A stretch of DNA of 64,000 bases from an uncultured Sulfitobacter sp. (GTDB lineage Bacteria > Pseudomonadota > Alphaproteobacteria > Rhodobacterales > Rhodobacteraceae): positions 248,001 through 312,000 of the forward strand of contig CANMXJ010000003.1 in assembly GCA_947501805.1 (NCBI GenBank), in the 5' to 3' direction. The notes under the pieces were generated by a model, which searched no databases, was not told where the DNA came from, and was given only the letters and a program-made list of their open reading frames with translations. Made by a program: the position numbers and the translations under genes. Below, piece after piece: positions 33,304 to 43,071 of this stretch (its first letter is position 1; each line of letters starts with the position of its first letter).

Positions 33304-34334
33304 ATGATCTGTCCAAAATCCCCGTTACCGTTGTGACCGGCTTCCTTGGCTCTGGCAAAACCACGTTGATCCGCCATTTGATGCAGAATGCAGGGGGACG
33401 CCGCCTTGCCGTGCTGGTCAATGAATTCGGTACTGTTGGTGTAGATGGTGATATCCTCAAATCTTGTGCGATCCCTGACTGCCCCGTCGAAAATATCGTG
33501 GAGTTGGCCAACGGTTGTATCTGTTGCACCGTAGCGGATGATTTCATTCCCACGATCGAAGCCTTGATGGCCCTGCCCACCAAACCCGATCATATCCTGA
33601 TTGAAACCTCCGGTCTGGCCTTGCCCAAACCGCTGCTCAAAGCGTTTGACTGGCCCGCAATCCGCTCTAAAATCACCGTTGACGGTGTCATTGCATTGGC
33701 CGACGCCGAAGCGGTCGCTGCCGGTCGTTTTGCCGCTGACGAGCAGGCGGTGGATGAACAGCGCAAGGCGGATGACAGTCTCGATCATGAAACACCTTTG
33801 TCCGAAGTGTTTGAAGATCAGATTAACTGCGCTGACATTATTCTGATGTCCAAGGCCGATCTTGCAGGCGAAACCGGTCTCGCCGCGGCCCGCAAAGTCA
33901 TCGAAGCGGAATCGCCACGGGCGATTCCGATCCTCTCTATGAGTGAAGGTGTTATCGACCCCAATGTGGTCCTTGGCCTCAACGCCAAAGCCGAGGACGA
34001 CCTTGCCGCGCGTCCTTCGCACCACGACGGCCACGAAGACCACGAGCATGACGACTTTGAAACCATCGTTGTCCCGATGCCCGAAGTCGATGACGTTGAT
34101 GCATTGGTCGCTGCCATCGAAAAACTCGCCAACGAACAGCACATCCTGCGTGTCAAAGGGTACGTCGCTGTTACCGGCAAACCCATGCGCTTGCTGGTCC
34201 AAGCTGTCGGTGCCCGCGTGCGCCACCAATACGACCGCCCGTGGGGGGTAGACACGCGGCAAGGGCATCTCGTCGTCATCGCCGAACATGACCACATCGA
34301 CACCGCCGCTATCCGCGCCGTCTTGGGTGCGTGA
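33300..34334 (+). CDS. cobW: CobW family GTPase / metallochaperone
   Basis: The 344-residue product has the Walker A motif GFLGSGKTT (residues 14-22), the metal-binding CxCC motif GCICC (72-76), a MSKADL nucleotide motif and a His/Asp-rich loop (HHDGHEDHEHDD) before the C-terminal CobW domain. CobW is proposed to deliver cobalt to the cobaltochelatase for hydrogenobyrinic acid a,c-diamide. cobN follows within three bases, which supports that role. Confidence 0.92.
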   Translation: MNDLSKIPVTVVTGFLGSGKTTLIRHLMQNAGGRRLAVLVNEFGTVGVDGDILKSCAIPDCPVENIVELANGCICCTVADDFIPTIEALMALPTKPDHILIETSGLALPKPLLKAFDWPAIRSKITVDGVIALADAEAVAAGRFAADEQAVDEQRKADDSLDHETPLSEVFEDQINCADIILMSKADLAGETGLAAARKVIEAESPRAIPILSMSEGVIDPNVVLGLNAKAEDDLAARPSHHDGHEDHEHDDFETIVVPMPEVDDVDALVAAIEKLANEQHILRVKGYVAVTGKPMRLLVQAVGARVRHQYDRPWGVDTRQGHLVVIAEHDHIDTAAIRAVLGA

Positions 34335-34337
34335 CAC

Positions 34338-37300
34338 ATGCATGTCGTCTTCCGCGAAAGCCACGGGCTAGAGGATAGCGAAACCCCCTATGATCCGGGC
34401 CAAACGCCCGCTGATCTGGTGGTGCTTTCGTTCTCCGACAGCGACCTCGGCGCTTTCGCGGCAGGCTGGCATCGTGGCGGCGGCGTGGACGGCAAACTGC
34501 CCACATTGCGCTTGTGCAACCTCACGGCGCTGCGCCACCCTGCGTCGGTCGATAACTATGTTGAGCAGACCCTAACAGGGGCAAAAGGCATCCTGATCCG
34601 CCTCATCGGTGGTGAAAACTATTGGCCCTACGGCATCATGCAGGTACAGGATTTCGCACGCCGCAACGACATCGCGCTCGCCATCCTGCCCGCCGATGGC
34701 CGCGAAGACCCGAGCCTTGATCAACACTCAACCCTTCCGGTCAGCACCCTGCGCCGCCTCTCCCACCTCTGCGACTCAGGCGGAGCTGTTGCCGCACAAG
34801 CCGCCCTTGCACAACTGGCCCTCGCCGCAGGTTTCTACGCAGGCCCCGTCACCGGCACCAAAACCGTGCCCACCGCAGGATACTACGACCCCGACCACGG
34901 TATCGTCACCCTCTGCCCCCGCGCCACTTTGGACGAGGCTCCCCTCATTGCCGTCACCTTCTACCGCAGTTACCTGACCGCCGCTGACACCGCCCCTGTC
35001 GATGCCCTCATTCGCGAACTCCGCACCCGAGGCTTCACTGCCATGGGCCTTTTCGTTCCCTCCTTGAAAAACCCCGAAGGCCGCGCCTTTCTCGCGCAAG
35101 CCCTCACCAATCACCCACCAACCGCGATCATCAACGCCACCGCTTTCTCCGGTCGCGGCGCAGACGGCACATCGCCCCTCGACGCCCCCGGTTGCCCCGT
35201 TTTCCAAGTCGCCCTATCAACCGCCCGCAAAAAGGAATGGGCGGAAAGCGAACGCGGCCTCTCCCCCGCCGACCTCGCCATGCACGTCGTCCTGCCCGAA
35301 GTCGACGGTCGCATCTTCTCCGGCGTCGTCAGCTTCAAAGCGCCCGAGAAACAAGACCCCGATCTCCAGTATTCCAGCTTTTCCCACCGCGCCAATGCCG
35401 CGCGCATCAAAGCCGTGGTGGACCGCATCGCAGGCTGGCACCGCCTTGCCGCGACCCCAACAGCCGAGAAAAAACTCGCCCTCGTTCTATCAACTTATCC
35501 GGGCCGCGAAGATCAGATCGCCCATGCCGTCGGCCTAGATGCGCTCGCGTCCACTGAAGACATGCTGATGACGCTGGCCGATGCTGGCTACTCAATCCAA
35601 CCCCAAATCGGTTTCGGCAAATCCCTCCCGAACACGACGATAGAATGGCCGATGAGTGCCTACGAAGAGGCGCTTCAGTCCCTGCCAGAAACTTTGCAAA
35701 TCAACCTCAAAACCGCATGGTCTGACGCCACAAAAGACCCACTCTACAAAAACGGTGCCTTCCACTTCCCCGCCCAATCCTGCGGCAACGCCCTTGTCGC
35801 CCTGCAACCCGAACGCGGCGCAATTGACCAACGCGAAACCGATTATCACGACCTCGCCCGCGTCCCGCGTCACAGCTACGTGGCCTTCTACCTCTGGCTG
35901 CGCTCCCAAGGCATCCACGCCCTGATCCACATAGGTGCCCACGGCACCCTCGAATGGCTGCCCGGCAAATCCGTCGCGCTATCTGATGACTGCTGGCCCG
36001 AAGCGCTCACCGCCGATCTGCCCGTGATCTATCCGTTCATCGTCAACGACCCCGGCGAAGCCGCCCAAGCAAAACGCCGCATCGGTGCCATCACGCTTGG
36101 CCACCTGCCGCCCCCGATGAAAGACAGCGCCACACCTGACGGCCTGCTGCAACTCGAACGCCTGCTAGACGAATATTCAACCGCAGACGGACTGGACCCC
36201 GCACGCCGCGACCGCCTGATCAAAACGATCCGCGACGAGGCCCGCGCCGCTGGCGTCGAGGACGATCTCGGCATCACCGACGACACCTGCATGGCCGAAG
36301 CGATCACCGCGATTGATCGTTTCGTCTGTGATATCAAGGAATCCCAATACGGCGACGGCTTGCACACCTACGGCGCAGGGCAGGGGGAAACCGATGGCCT
36401 CCTCACTGCCCTCAATGGTAAGCGCATCGACGCTGGCCCAAGCGGCTCCCCCTATCGTGGCCGCTCCGATGTCCTGCCCACGGGCCGCAATCTTTACGCC
36501 GTTGATCCCCGCTCCGTCCCAACCCGCGCCGCCCATGCCCAAGGCGTGAAACTCGCCGAAGAACTCATCCGCCGCCACTTGCAAGACGAAGGCGACTATC
36601 CACGCGGCCTTGTCGTTGACCTCTGGGGCAGCGCCACCATGCGCACCGCTGGCGAGGAAATCGCCATGGCGCTACACCTTGCGGGCCTTTCCCCCAAATG
36701 GGACGAAAGCTCCGAACGTGTCAGCGGTTTCGAAATCCTGCCCCTGACCATGCTGAACCGCCCCCGCATCGACGTGACCTTACGCATCTCTGGCCTCTTC
36801 CGTGATGTCTTTCCCGGCCTCAGCCAGCTTTTCGAGGCGGGCGCATTGGCCCTCGCGGACCGCGAAGAAGCCGCAGACATGAACCCCTACCTCACCAAAA
36901 CCCCCCGCGTCTTTGGCCCCAAACCGGGCCTTTATGGCATGAACATGGAAGCCGCGATGCTGGACTACTCCGACGAAGGACGCGCCGCAGCGGGCGAAGC
37001 CTGGCTCAAAGCCTCCGAATGGTCCATCGACGCCAAAGGCGATGCGCACCAGAACCGCGCCGCCCTCGAAACCCGCCTGCAAAACGCCGATACCTTCGCC
37101 CACATCCAAGACCTTACCGAAAGCGATGTCCTGCTGGCCTCCGATTACGCGAGCCACGAAGGCGGATTTGCCGCTGCGATGGCCCACCTCGGCGCGTCAA
37201 AACCGAATATGTACCACGTGGACACCACCAAACTAGGCACGCCAAAAGCCCGCACCATGGCCGAAGAAATCGCCCGCGTCGTGCGCGCCCGTGCCGCCAA

Positions 37301-37592
37301 CCCAGACTGGACGACAGGCATGATGCGCCACGCCTTTCGCGGTGCCGCCGAGATCGCCGCGACCCTCGACAACCTTGCCGCTTTCGCGCACCTGACCCGT
37401 GATGTGCCCGCGCATCTTTTTGATCTCTATTATGACGCCACCCTTGGCCGCGACGATCTGGTCGCTTTTATGCAGGCCGAAAACCCTGCGGCCCTGCAAG
37501 CCATGCGCGACCGTTTCGCGGCCCTGCGCGACGCAGGCCTTTGGACCACGCGGCGCAACTCAATCAACGCCCAGATGGACGCTGCTGAATGA
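34338..37592 (+). CDS. cobN: Cobaltochelatase large subunit CobN
   Basis: At 1084 residues this belongs to the BchH/CobN family: MGLFVPSLKNPEGRAFLAQA, HIGAHGTLEWLPGKSVALSD with DCWPEALTADLPVIYPF, and YPRGLVVDLWGSATMRTAGE. CobN inserts cobalt into hydrogenobyrinic acid a,c-diamide with ATP and CobS-CobT, which are not in this window. It is shorter than the roughly 1270 residues of the Pseudomonas denitrificans protein. Its codons are strikingly GC-rich at third positions. It overlaps cobG by four bases. Confidence 0.94.
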   Translation: MHVVFRESHGLEDSETPYDPGQTPADLVVLSFSDSDLGAFAAGWHRGGGVDGKLPTLRLCNLTALRHPASVDNYVEQTLTGAKGILIRLIGGENYWPYGIMQVQDFARRNDIALAILPADGREDPSLDQHSTLPVSTLRRLSHLCDSGGAVAAQAALAQLALAAGFYAGPVTGTKTVPTAGYYDPDHGIVTLCPRATLDEAPLIAVTFYRSYLTAADTAPVDALIRELRTRGFTAMGLFVPSLKNPEGRAFLAQALTNHPPTAIINATAFSGRGADGTSPLDAPGCPVFQVALSTARKKEWAESERGLSPADLAMHVVLPEVDGRIFSGVVSFKAPEKQDPDLQYSSFSHRANAARIKAVVDRIAGWHRLAATPTAEKKLALVLSTYPGREDQIAHAVGLDALASTEDMLMTLADAGYSIQPQIGFGKSLPNTTIEWPMSAYEEALQSLPETLQINLKTAWSDATKDPLYKNGAFHFPAQSCGNALVALQPERGAIDQRETDYHDLARVPRHSYVAFYLWLRSQGIHALIHIGAHGTLEWLPGKSVALSDDCWPEALTADLPVIYPFIVNDPGEAAQAKRRIGAITLGHLPPPMKDSATPDGLLQLERLLDEYSTADGLDPARRDRLIKTIRDEARAAGVEDDLGITDDTCMAEAITAIDRFVCDIKESQYGDGLHTYGAGQGETDGLLTALNGKRIDAGPSGSPYRGRSDVLPTGRNLYAVDPRSVPTRAAHAQGVKLAEELIRRHLQDEGDYPRGLVVDLWGSATMRTAGEEIAMALHLAGLSPKWDESSERVSGFEILPLTMLNRPRIDVTLRISGLFRDVFPGLSQLFEAGALALADREEAADMNPYLTKTPRVFGPKPGLYGMNMEAAMLDYSDEGRAAAGEAWLKASEWSIDAKGDAHQNRAALETRLQNADTFAHIQDLTESDVLLASDYASHEGGFAAAMAHLGASKPNMYHVDTTKLGTPKARTMAEEIARVVRARAANPDWTTGMMRHAFRGAAEIAATLDNLAAFAHLTRDVPAHLFDLYYDATLGRDDLVAFMQAENPAALQAMRDRFAALRDAGLWTTRRNSINAQMDAAE

Positions 37593-38695
37593 GTGCCCCA
37601 GAGATCAAAGGCTACTGCCCCGGTGCCCTGCGCCCGATGATGTCGGGCGACGGATTAGTTGTGCGCATCCGTCCCTTCAATGGCCGGTTGTCCCGCGCTC
37701 AAACGCAAGGCATTGCCGCCCTTTCACAAACCCATGGCAACGGCATCATCGACCTGTCCTCCCGCGCCAACGTACAATTGCGCGGCGTCACATCCGAAAG
37801 CCACGCGCCATTGATCGACGGTCTGCGCACTCTATCCCTGATCGACCCATCCGAAGCTGTCGAAAGCCGCCGCAACATCATGCTCACGCCGTTCAGTGAC
37901 GGGGATGCACTGGCCCCAAGCCTGACACACGCGCTTGCCCAAACGGGCGCTCCGGCGATTCCTCACAAATTTGGTTTCGCCATCGACACAGGCCCAAGCC
38001 CAGTCCTCCAAACCGCCTCCGCTGATATACGGCTGGAACGCGCCGCAGACGGGACCTTGATTCTTGTCGCGGATGGCATGCCCACCGGAAAGCCTGTCAA
38101 AGCCGAAGAGAGCATCGACGAGGCAATCGCGCTGGCGCAGTGGTTTATGCAAACCCGTACCGCTCAAACCCGTATGGCCAAGATGCTGAAAGACGGCACC
38201 CCGCCACCTGCAGGCTTCACCACACCGCGCCAAACGCAAACCTATACGCCAGTGCCCGGCCCTACACCGCAAGGCATGCTTGCAGGTATCGCCTTTGGGC
38301 AAATCACTGCCGGTGCTTTCTCCGCACTTGGTGACATCCGCCTGACCCCATGGCGTATGGTCCTGCTCGAGGGCGTCCAAAATCCACCACAACTTGACGG
38401 GTTGATCACAGATCCAACCAATCCACTCCTGCGCATCACCGCCTGCACCGGAGCCCCCGATTGCGAACAGGCGCTGGGACAAACCCGCCCTTTGGCCCGA
38501 ACGCTTGCAACCCATCTCAAACGGCACCAGACACTGCACATCTCCGGCTGTGCCAAAGGCTGTGCACATCCCAAAGCTGCCCCGCTGACCCTCACTGCAA
38601 CGCCAAACGGTTTCGACCTTGTCAAACAGGGCCGCGCGGGCGACACCCCCGCCTTAACCGCGCTCACTACCGCAGACATTATCAAGGCTCTCTGA
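37589..38695 (+). CDS. cobG: Precorrin-3B synthase CobG
   Basis: This 368-residue protein belongs to the nitrite/sulfite reductase-like family. The N terminus has KGYCPGALRPMMSGDGLVVR, and the iron-sulfur/siroheme motif is CTGAPDCEQALG plus SGCAKGCAHPKAAPLTL. CobG is an oxygen-dependent monooxygenase that makes precorrin-3B, the marker of the aerobic corrin pathway. Together with cobF it shows that this organism uses the aerobic route. It overlaps cobN by four bases and abuts cobH. Confidence 0.94.
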   Translation: MSAPEIKGYCPGALRPMMSGDGLVVRIRPFNGRLSRAQTQGIAALSQTHGNGIIDLSSRANVQLRGVTSESHAPLIDGLRTLSLIDPSEAVESRRNIMLTPFSDGDALAPSLTHALAQTGAPAIPHKFGFAIDTGPSPVLQTASADIRLERAADGTLILVADGMPTGKPVKAEESIDEAIALAQWFMQTRTAQTRMAKMLKDGTPPPAGFTTPRQTQTYTPVPGPTPQGMLAGIAFGQITAGAFSALGDIRLTPWRMVLLEGVQNPPQLDGLITDPTNPLLRITACTGAPDCEQALGQTRPLARTLATHLKRHQTLHISGCAKGCAHPKAAPLTLTATPNGFDLVKQGRAGDTPALTALTTADIIKAL

Positions 38696-39325
38696 ATGCC
38701 CCATACCTACATCACCGACGGCGCCGAGATTTACCGCCAGTCCTTTGCCACCATCCGCGCCGAGGCGAACCTGAGCCGTTTCACGCCCGAAGAGGAAATC
38801 GTTGCCGTGCGCATGATCCACGCCGCTGGCATGGTCGGCCTTGAGGAACACGTTCACTTCTCCGAAAACATGGCGATCAAGGCCCGCACAGCACTTGAGG
38901 GCGGTGCCCCGATCCTCTGTGACGCTTACATGGTCAGCGAGGGCATCACCCGCAAACGCCTGCCGCGAGAGAATGAGGTAATCTGCACCCTGCGCGATCC
39001 CCGTGTGCCCGATATGGCCGCCGAGATGTCCAACACCCGCAGCGCCGCCGCGCTTGAGTTGTGGCGTCCGCATCTGCAAGGCGCAGTCGTAGCCATTGGC
39101 AACGCCCCCACGGCGCTGTTTCACCTGATCAACATGCTCGAAGACCCCGATTGCCTGCGTCCCGCCGCAATTATCGGTTGCCCCGTGGGTTTCATCGGCG
39201 CGGCAGAATCCAAGGATGCGCTGATGCAAGACCTGCCTGTCCCCTCGATGATCGTCAAAGGCCGCTTGGGCGGATCGGCCATCACGGTCGCGGCCATTAA
39301 CGCACTCGCCAGCAGGGTGGAATAA
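38696..39325 (+). CDS. cobH: Precorrin-8X methylmutase CobH
   Basis: The 209-residue protein has CobH signatures: EEIVAVRMIHAAGMVGLEEH near the start, RSAAALELWRPHLQGAVVAI, GNAPTALFHLINMLED and the glycine-rich IIGCPVGFIGAAESK. It moves the C-11 methyl group to C-12, giving hydrogenobyrinic acid. His31 in RMIHAAG is the probable catalytic proton donor by family comparison. It starts directly after the cobG stop and precedes cobI by two bases. Confidence 0.96.
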   Translation: MPHTYITDGAEIYRQSFATIRAEANLSRFTPEEEIVAVRMIHAAGMVGLEEHVHFSENMAIKARTALEGGAPILCDAYMVSEGITRKRLPRENEVICTLRDPRVPDMAAEMSNTRSAAALELWRPHLQGAVVAIGNAPTALFHLINMLEDPDCLRPAAIIGCPVGFIGAAESKDALMQDLPVPSMIVKGRLGGSAITVAAINALASRVE

Positions 39326-39327
39326 CC

Positions 39328-40059
39328 ATGGGCAAGATCATTTGCGCAGGCCTCGGCCCCGGCGATCCGGACCTGATGAGCGTCAAGTCCGACCGCACTA
39401 TCCGCAATGCCAAACACCTCGCGTTCTTCCGCAAGAAAGGGCGCGCCGGACAGGCCCGCACCATCGTGCGTGACATGCTGCGCGATGACGTGATCGAATA
39501 CCCGATGGAATATCCCGTTACGACTGAACTGCGTTTCGACAGCGAGGAATACCGTCAGCTGATGGTCGATTTCTATGCCGAATGGGCGGACAAGCTGCAA
39601 TCCCTCGCAATGACCGAAGAAGTCGTTGTCCTCTGCGAAGGCGACCCGTTTTTCTACGGCTCCTTCATGCACCTGCACACCCGCCTGCAAGGCCGCGCCG
39701 AAGTCGAAGTGCTGCCCGCGATCCCCGGCATGGTTGGATGCTGGAACGCGCTTGATACCCCCTTTACTTGGGGCGACGATGTGATGACGGTTCTGATGGG
39801 CACGCTGCCTGAGCCGGACCTCGTCGATCATATGAACCGCGCTGATGCCCTTGTGATCATGAAAACAGGGCGCAACCTGCCCACCGTCAAACGCGCCCTT
39901 GCCGCCGCTGGTCGCCTCGATGACGCATGGCTGGTTGAAAAAGGCACGATGCCCGATCAGCGCATCGCCAAACTGGTTGATACCGATCTTGACGACTGCC
40001 CCTATTTCGCAATCGTGCTGGTTCACGGGCAGGGCCGCCGACCAGAGGCGACCGAATGA
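39328..40059 (+). CDS. cobI: Precorrin-2 C20-methyltransferase CobI
   Basis: The 243-residue product has the tetrapyrrole methylase fold: ICAGLGPGDPDLMSVKSDRT at the start, VVLCEGDPFFYGSFMHLHTR for SAM binding, and VLPAIPGMVGCWNALDTP. CobI methylates C-20 of precorrin-2 to give precorrin-3A, the substrate of CobG. Its stop overlaps the cobJ start in ATGA, so the two are translationally coupled. Confidence 0.94.
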   Translation: MGKIICAGLGPGDPDLMSVKSDRTIRNAKHLAFFRKKGRAGQARTIVRDMLRDDVIEYPMEYPVTTELRFDSEEYRQLMVDFYAEWADKLQSLAMTEEVVVLCEGDPFFYGSFMHLHTRLQGRAEVEVLPAIPGMVGCWNALDTPFTWGDDVMTVLMGTLPEPDLVDHMNRADALVIMKTGRNLPTVKRALAAAGRLDDAWLVEKGTMPDQRIAKLVDTDLDDCPYFAIVLVHGQGRRPEATE

Positions 40060-40790
40060 AAGGCTGGGTGACGATTGCAGGTTTAGGGCCGGGCAATGAC
40101 GATCTTGTCACGCCCGAAGTGACAGCGGCCTTGGCACAAGCAACTGACATCATTGGCTATATTCCTTACGTGGCTCGGGTGGCTGCGCGTGAAGGGTTGA
40201 CGCTTCATGCAACGGATAACCGCGTCGAACTGGACCGTGCAGCGCATGCGTTGGAGCTGGCTGAGCAAGGTGGACGGGTTGTTGTCGTGTCCTCTGGTGA
40301 TCCCGGGGTTTTTGCGATGGCCTCTGCCGTGTTTGAAGCCGTCGAGAGCAACCCTCACTACATCGAAACCGACATCCGCGTTCTGCCCGGCATTACGGCT
40401 ATGCTCGCCGCCGCCGCCGCCGCTGGCGCGCCTTTGGGCCACGATTTCTGCGCCATTAATCTCAGCGACAATCTCAAACCGTGGGAAATCATCGAACACC
40501 GCCTGCGTATGGCGGCGCGCGGCGATTTTGCGATGGCGTTTTATAATCCGCGTTCCAAATCACGACCGCACGGGTTTGAGAAAACCCTCGACGTCTTGCG
40601 CGAGGAATGTGGACCTGACCGCTTGATTACATTTGCACGGGCCGTCAGCAAACCCGATCAGACAATCAACACGGTCACGTTGGCAGAAGCCACAGCAGAT
40701 ATGGCGGATATGCAAACAGTTGTCATTGTCGGAAATTCCGCGACCAGACGTGTGGGGCGCTATGTCTATACGCCGCGATCCGTATTGTGA
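40056..40790 (+). CDS. cobJ: Precorrin-3B C17-methyltransferase CobJ
   Basis: This 244-residue tetrapyrrole methylase has IAGLGPGNDDLVTPEVTAAL at the start, VVVVSSGDPGVFAMASAVFE in the SAM site, LPGITAMLAAAAAAGAPLGH and FAMAFYNPRSKSRP. CobJ methylates C-17 and contracts the ring to precorrin-4. Its 3' end overlaps the convergent cobK gene by 25 bases. That means the forward cob operon is interrupted at this point by a gene on the other strand. Confidence 0.95.
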   Translation: MKGWVTIAGLGPGNDDLVTPEVTAALAQATDIIGYIPYVARVAAREGLTLHATDNRVELDRAAHALELAEQGGRVVVVSSGDPGVFAMASAVFEAVESNPHYIETDIRVLPGITAMLAAAAAAGAPLGHDFCAINLSDNLKPWEIIEHRLRMAARGDFAMAFYNPRSKSRPHGFEKTLDVLREECGPDRLITFARAVSKPDQTINTVTLAEATADMADMQTVVIVGNSATRRVGRYVYTPRSVL

Positions 40791-41512
40791 CCGAGCCATG
40801 CCAACACTTGGGCCTCGTTGACGGCAATATTGTCTCCAGGCAGGACGGGACGATCCGCCATAAGGACCGGCAAACCCAAAATCCGCGCCGCATCAAGTTT
40901 AGCCCGCGCGCCTGTGCCGCCGCTGTTTTTTGCAACGACATGCGTGATGGCATGCTCACGCATCAAGAAGGTGTCGCCTGCAACATCAAACGGCCCACGC
41001 GAAATGACCACATTGGCATCTGGCAAGGGCAGCTTTTCCTCAGGCAGATCGACCAGCCGCAACAGGTAATGATGCTGCGGTTTGGTGGCAAACAGCCCGA
41101 TTTGCTGTTTGCCAATCGCCAGAAACACCCGTGCCGGTGTATCGGGCAGAGCGGCGGGCATGTGTTCAACCGACGCAACCATCGTCCAGTTGTCACCTAC
41201 GCCAGCTTTCCAAGCAGGGCGTTCCAACCGGATCAACGGCAAATTGAGTTTTGTACACGCGCCAAAGGCGTTTCCACTCATTCCCGCCGCAAAGGGATGT
41301 GTGGCGTCAATGACATGCGTAATATGTTCGCTTTCAAGAAAAGTGCGCAAACCGGCCACCCCTCCAAAGCCGCCGACCCGCGTGGGCAAGGGTTGCGCGA
41401 CAGGCGCGTTGGTCCGTCCTGCATAGGAAAAGACCGCATCGACACCAGCCTGCACCAGAGTCTTCGCCATCCGGCTGGCTTCAGTTGTACCGCCCAGCAA
41501 CAGGACACGCAT
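40766..41512 (-). CDS. cobK: Precorrin-6A reductase CobK
   Basis: The 248-residue product starts MRVLLLGGTTEASRMA, the NADPH-binding loop of CobK. It also has ITHVIDATHPFAAGMSGNAF and HAITHVVAKNSGGTGARAKL. CobK reduces precorrin-6A to precorrin-6B. It is the only cobalamin gene here on the minus strand. Its start codon is one base from the divergent cobL start, and its 3' end overlaps cobJ. The longer open frame upstream runs through cobL and is not supported. Confidence 0.94.
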   Translation of the reverse strand: MRVLLLGGTTEASRMAKTLVQAGVDAVFSYAGRTNAPVAQPLPTRVGGFGGVAGLRTFLESEHITHVIDATHPFAAGMSGNAFGACTKLNLPLIRLERPAWKAGVGDNWTMVASVEHMPAALPDTPARVFLAIGKQQIGLFATKPQHHYLLRLVDLPEEKLPLPDANVVISRGPFDVAGDTFLMREHAITHVVAKNSGGTGARAKLDAARILGLPVLMADRPVLPGDNIAVNEAQVLAWLGHNTDRGV

Positions 41513-41513
41513 A

Positions 41514-42695
41514 ATGGCTGATCCCTGGCTCACACTCATCGGAATGGCCGACGATAACGCGGTAAACCTGTCGCCTGCAAGCCGTGCCGCGATTGAAGCT
41601 GCCGAAGTTATTTTTGGCGGGCCCCGGCACCTTGAACTCGTGGATACCGGGACACGCGGCCAGCCGTGGCCAATCCCGTTTTCGGTGGATCCTGTGCTGG
41701 CGCTCAAGGGCAAGCCTGTCGTTGCCCTTACCTCTGGTGATCCCTTCTGGTTCGGTGCAGGGAGCAGTCTTTCAGCCCATCTTGCGCCGGATGAATGGAC
41801 TGTTTTGCCGTCGCCCTCAACCTTTCAGTTGATCGCAGGTCAGCTTGGCTGGCGGATGGAAGACATCACCTGCCACGGCCTGCATGCCGCGCCTTTCGCG
41901 CAATTGCGACGTTTCCTGTCACCACAAGGTCGGATGATCTGCCTTGTCCGTGATCAACATGCACCCAAAATGCTTGCTAAATGGCTAATGGATCAGGGCG
42001 CAGGGGCCGCAGCCCTGCACATCTGCGAATGTATGGGTGGCCCGAACCAGCGCATCCGCCAGACCACTGCCAGAGCATTTGATCTGTCAGATATCAAATC
42101 CCCCGTTGCAGTTGCCGTCGACCTGCCAAACGACATTGGCCTGCCCCGCGCTTCCGGTTTGCCGGACGAAACCTTCGCTCATGACGGCCAGATTACCAAA
42201 CGCCCCGTGCGCGCCCTCACTTTATCCGCTCTTGCACCACGTCCCCGCGAAACCCTCTGGGATATTGGCGCTGGGTCCGGTTCGATCTCGGTCGAATGGT
42301 GCCTCGCAGGCGGCCACGCCACCGCGTTTGAAGTCAGGTCGGACCGCGTTGCCAATATCACCCGCAACATCGCGGACTTTGGCCTGAGCCATCAGATGCA
42401 AGTTGTTGAAGGCGCGTCGCTTGAGACCATCCGCAACCAGCCCGTACCCGATGCCGTCTTTGTCGGCGGTGGGGGGAATGCGGCCCTGTTTGACCTTCTC
42501 TTCAGAATTCTACCCAAAGGCACGCGCCTTGTGGCAAACGGCGTCACGCTTGAAACCGAAACCCTGCTCGCCACGCTTCACGCGATCCATGGTGGCGATT
42601 TACTCCGCATAGAACTTGCGCAATCACAACCGCTTGGCACCCTGCGAGGTTGGCAACCGTCCCGTCCAGTGGTGCAATGGAGCGTGAGGTTATGA
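41514..42695 (+). CDS. cobL: Precorrin-6Y C5,15-methyltransferase CobL
   Basis: The 393-residue protein is a fusion. The N-terminal half is a tetrapyrrole methylase (PWLTLIGMADDNAVNLSPAS; VVALTSGDPFWFGAGSSLSA). The C-terminal half is a SAM methyltransferase/decarboxylase (LWDIGAGSGSISVEWCLAGG; VFVGGGGNAALFDLLFRILP). It methylates C-5 and C-15 and decarboxylates precorrin-6B. The start nearly touches the divergent cobK start, so its promoter must lie within cobK or further upstream. It overlaps cobE by four bases. Confidence 0.95.
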   Translation: MADPWLTLIGMADDNAVNLSPASRAAIEAAEVIFGGPRHLELVDTGTRGQPWPIPFSVDPVLALKGKPVVALTSGDPFWFGAGSSLSAHLAPDEWTVLPSPSTFQLIAGQLGWRMEDITCHGLHAAPFAQLRRFLSPQGRMICLVRDQHAPKMLAKWLMDQGAGAAALHICECMGGPNQRIRQTTARAFDLSDIKSPVAVAVDLPNDIGLPRASGLPDETFAHDGQITKRPVRALTLSALAPRPRETLWDIGAGSGSISVEWCLAGGHATAFEVRSDRVANITRNIADFGLSHQMQVVEGASLETIRNQPVPDAVFVGGGGNAALFDLLFRILPKGTRLVANGVTLETETLLATLHAIHGGDLLRIELAQSQPLGTLRGWQPSRPVVQWSVRL

Positions 42696-43060
42696 GAGTC
42701 ATCGGCATCGGTTTTCGCGCCGCGGCAGATATCTCCAGCCTGCAAGATGCCTTGCATTTGGCTCTGGAAGCAGCGGGCAATCCATCGATTGACGCGCTTG
42801 TCACTGAAGCTGCCAAATCCCGCGAAAAAGTGTTTCAGGAATTCGCGCAACTCCTCAAAATTCCCGGACTTGGTGTCACCCAAGCCGACCTAGAACAAAT
42901 GATCACTCCCACCCAATCGCAACGCATACAAGACAGGTTTGGCACCGGATCACTAGCCGAAGCCGCCGCTTTGGCCGCTGCTGGCCCCGCCGCCCGCCTT
43001 CTTGCACCGCGTGTCGTCTCGGGCGATGGTAAAGCCACCGCCGCCATAGCCGAAAGTTAA
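42692..43060 (+). CDS. cobE: Cobalamin biosynthesis protein CobE
   Basis: The 122-residue product begins [20 protein letters not shown] and resembles the C-terminal domain of CbiG, the family of CobE ([35 protein letters not shown]). In the aerobic pathway CobE is genetically needed but its exact step is not settled. The ATG at 42692 overlaps the cobL stop (ATGA) and is preferred over 42650. cobM follows after eleven bases. Confidence 0.88.
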   Translation: MRVIGIGFRAAADISSLQDALHLALEAAGNPSIDALVTEAAKSREKVFQEFAQLLKIPGLGVTQADLEQMITPTQSQRIQDRFGTGSLAEAAALAAAGPAARLLAPRVVSGDGKATAAIAES

Positions 43061-43071
43061 GGAATCACACC

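Noticed and set aside
33189-34364. 391-codon open frame on the minus strand
   Set aside because: Antisense to cobW and part of DUF1636; the cobW motifs on the plus strand decide the coding strand.
41513-41713. Upstream extension of cobK by 67 codons
   Set aside because: It overlaps cobL in antisense, and the NADPH-binding loop of CobK begins at the ATG at 41512.
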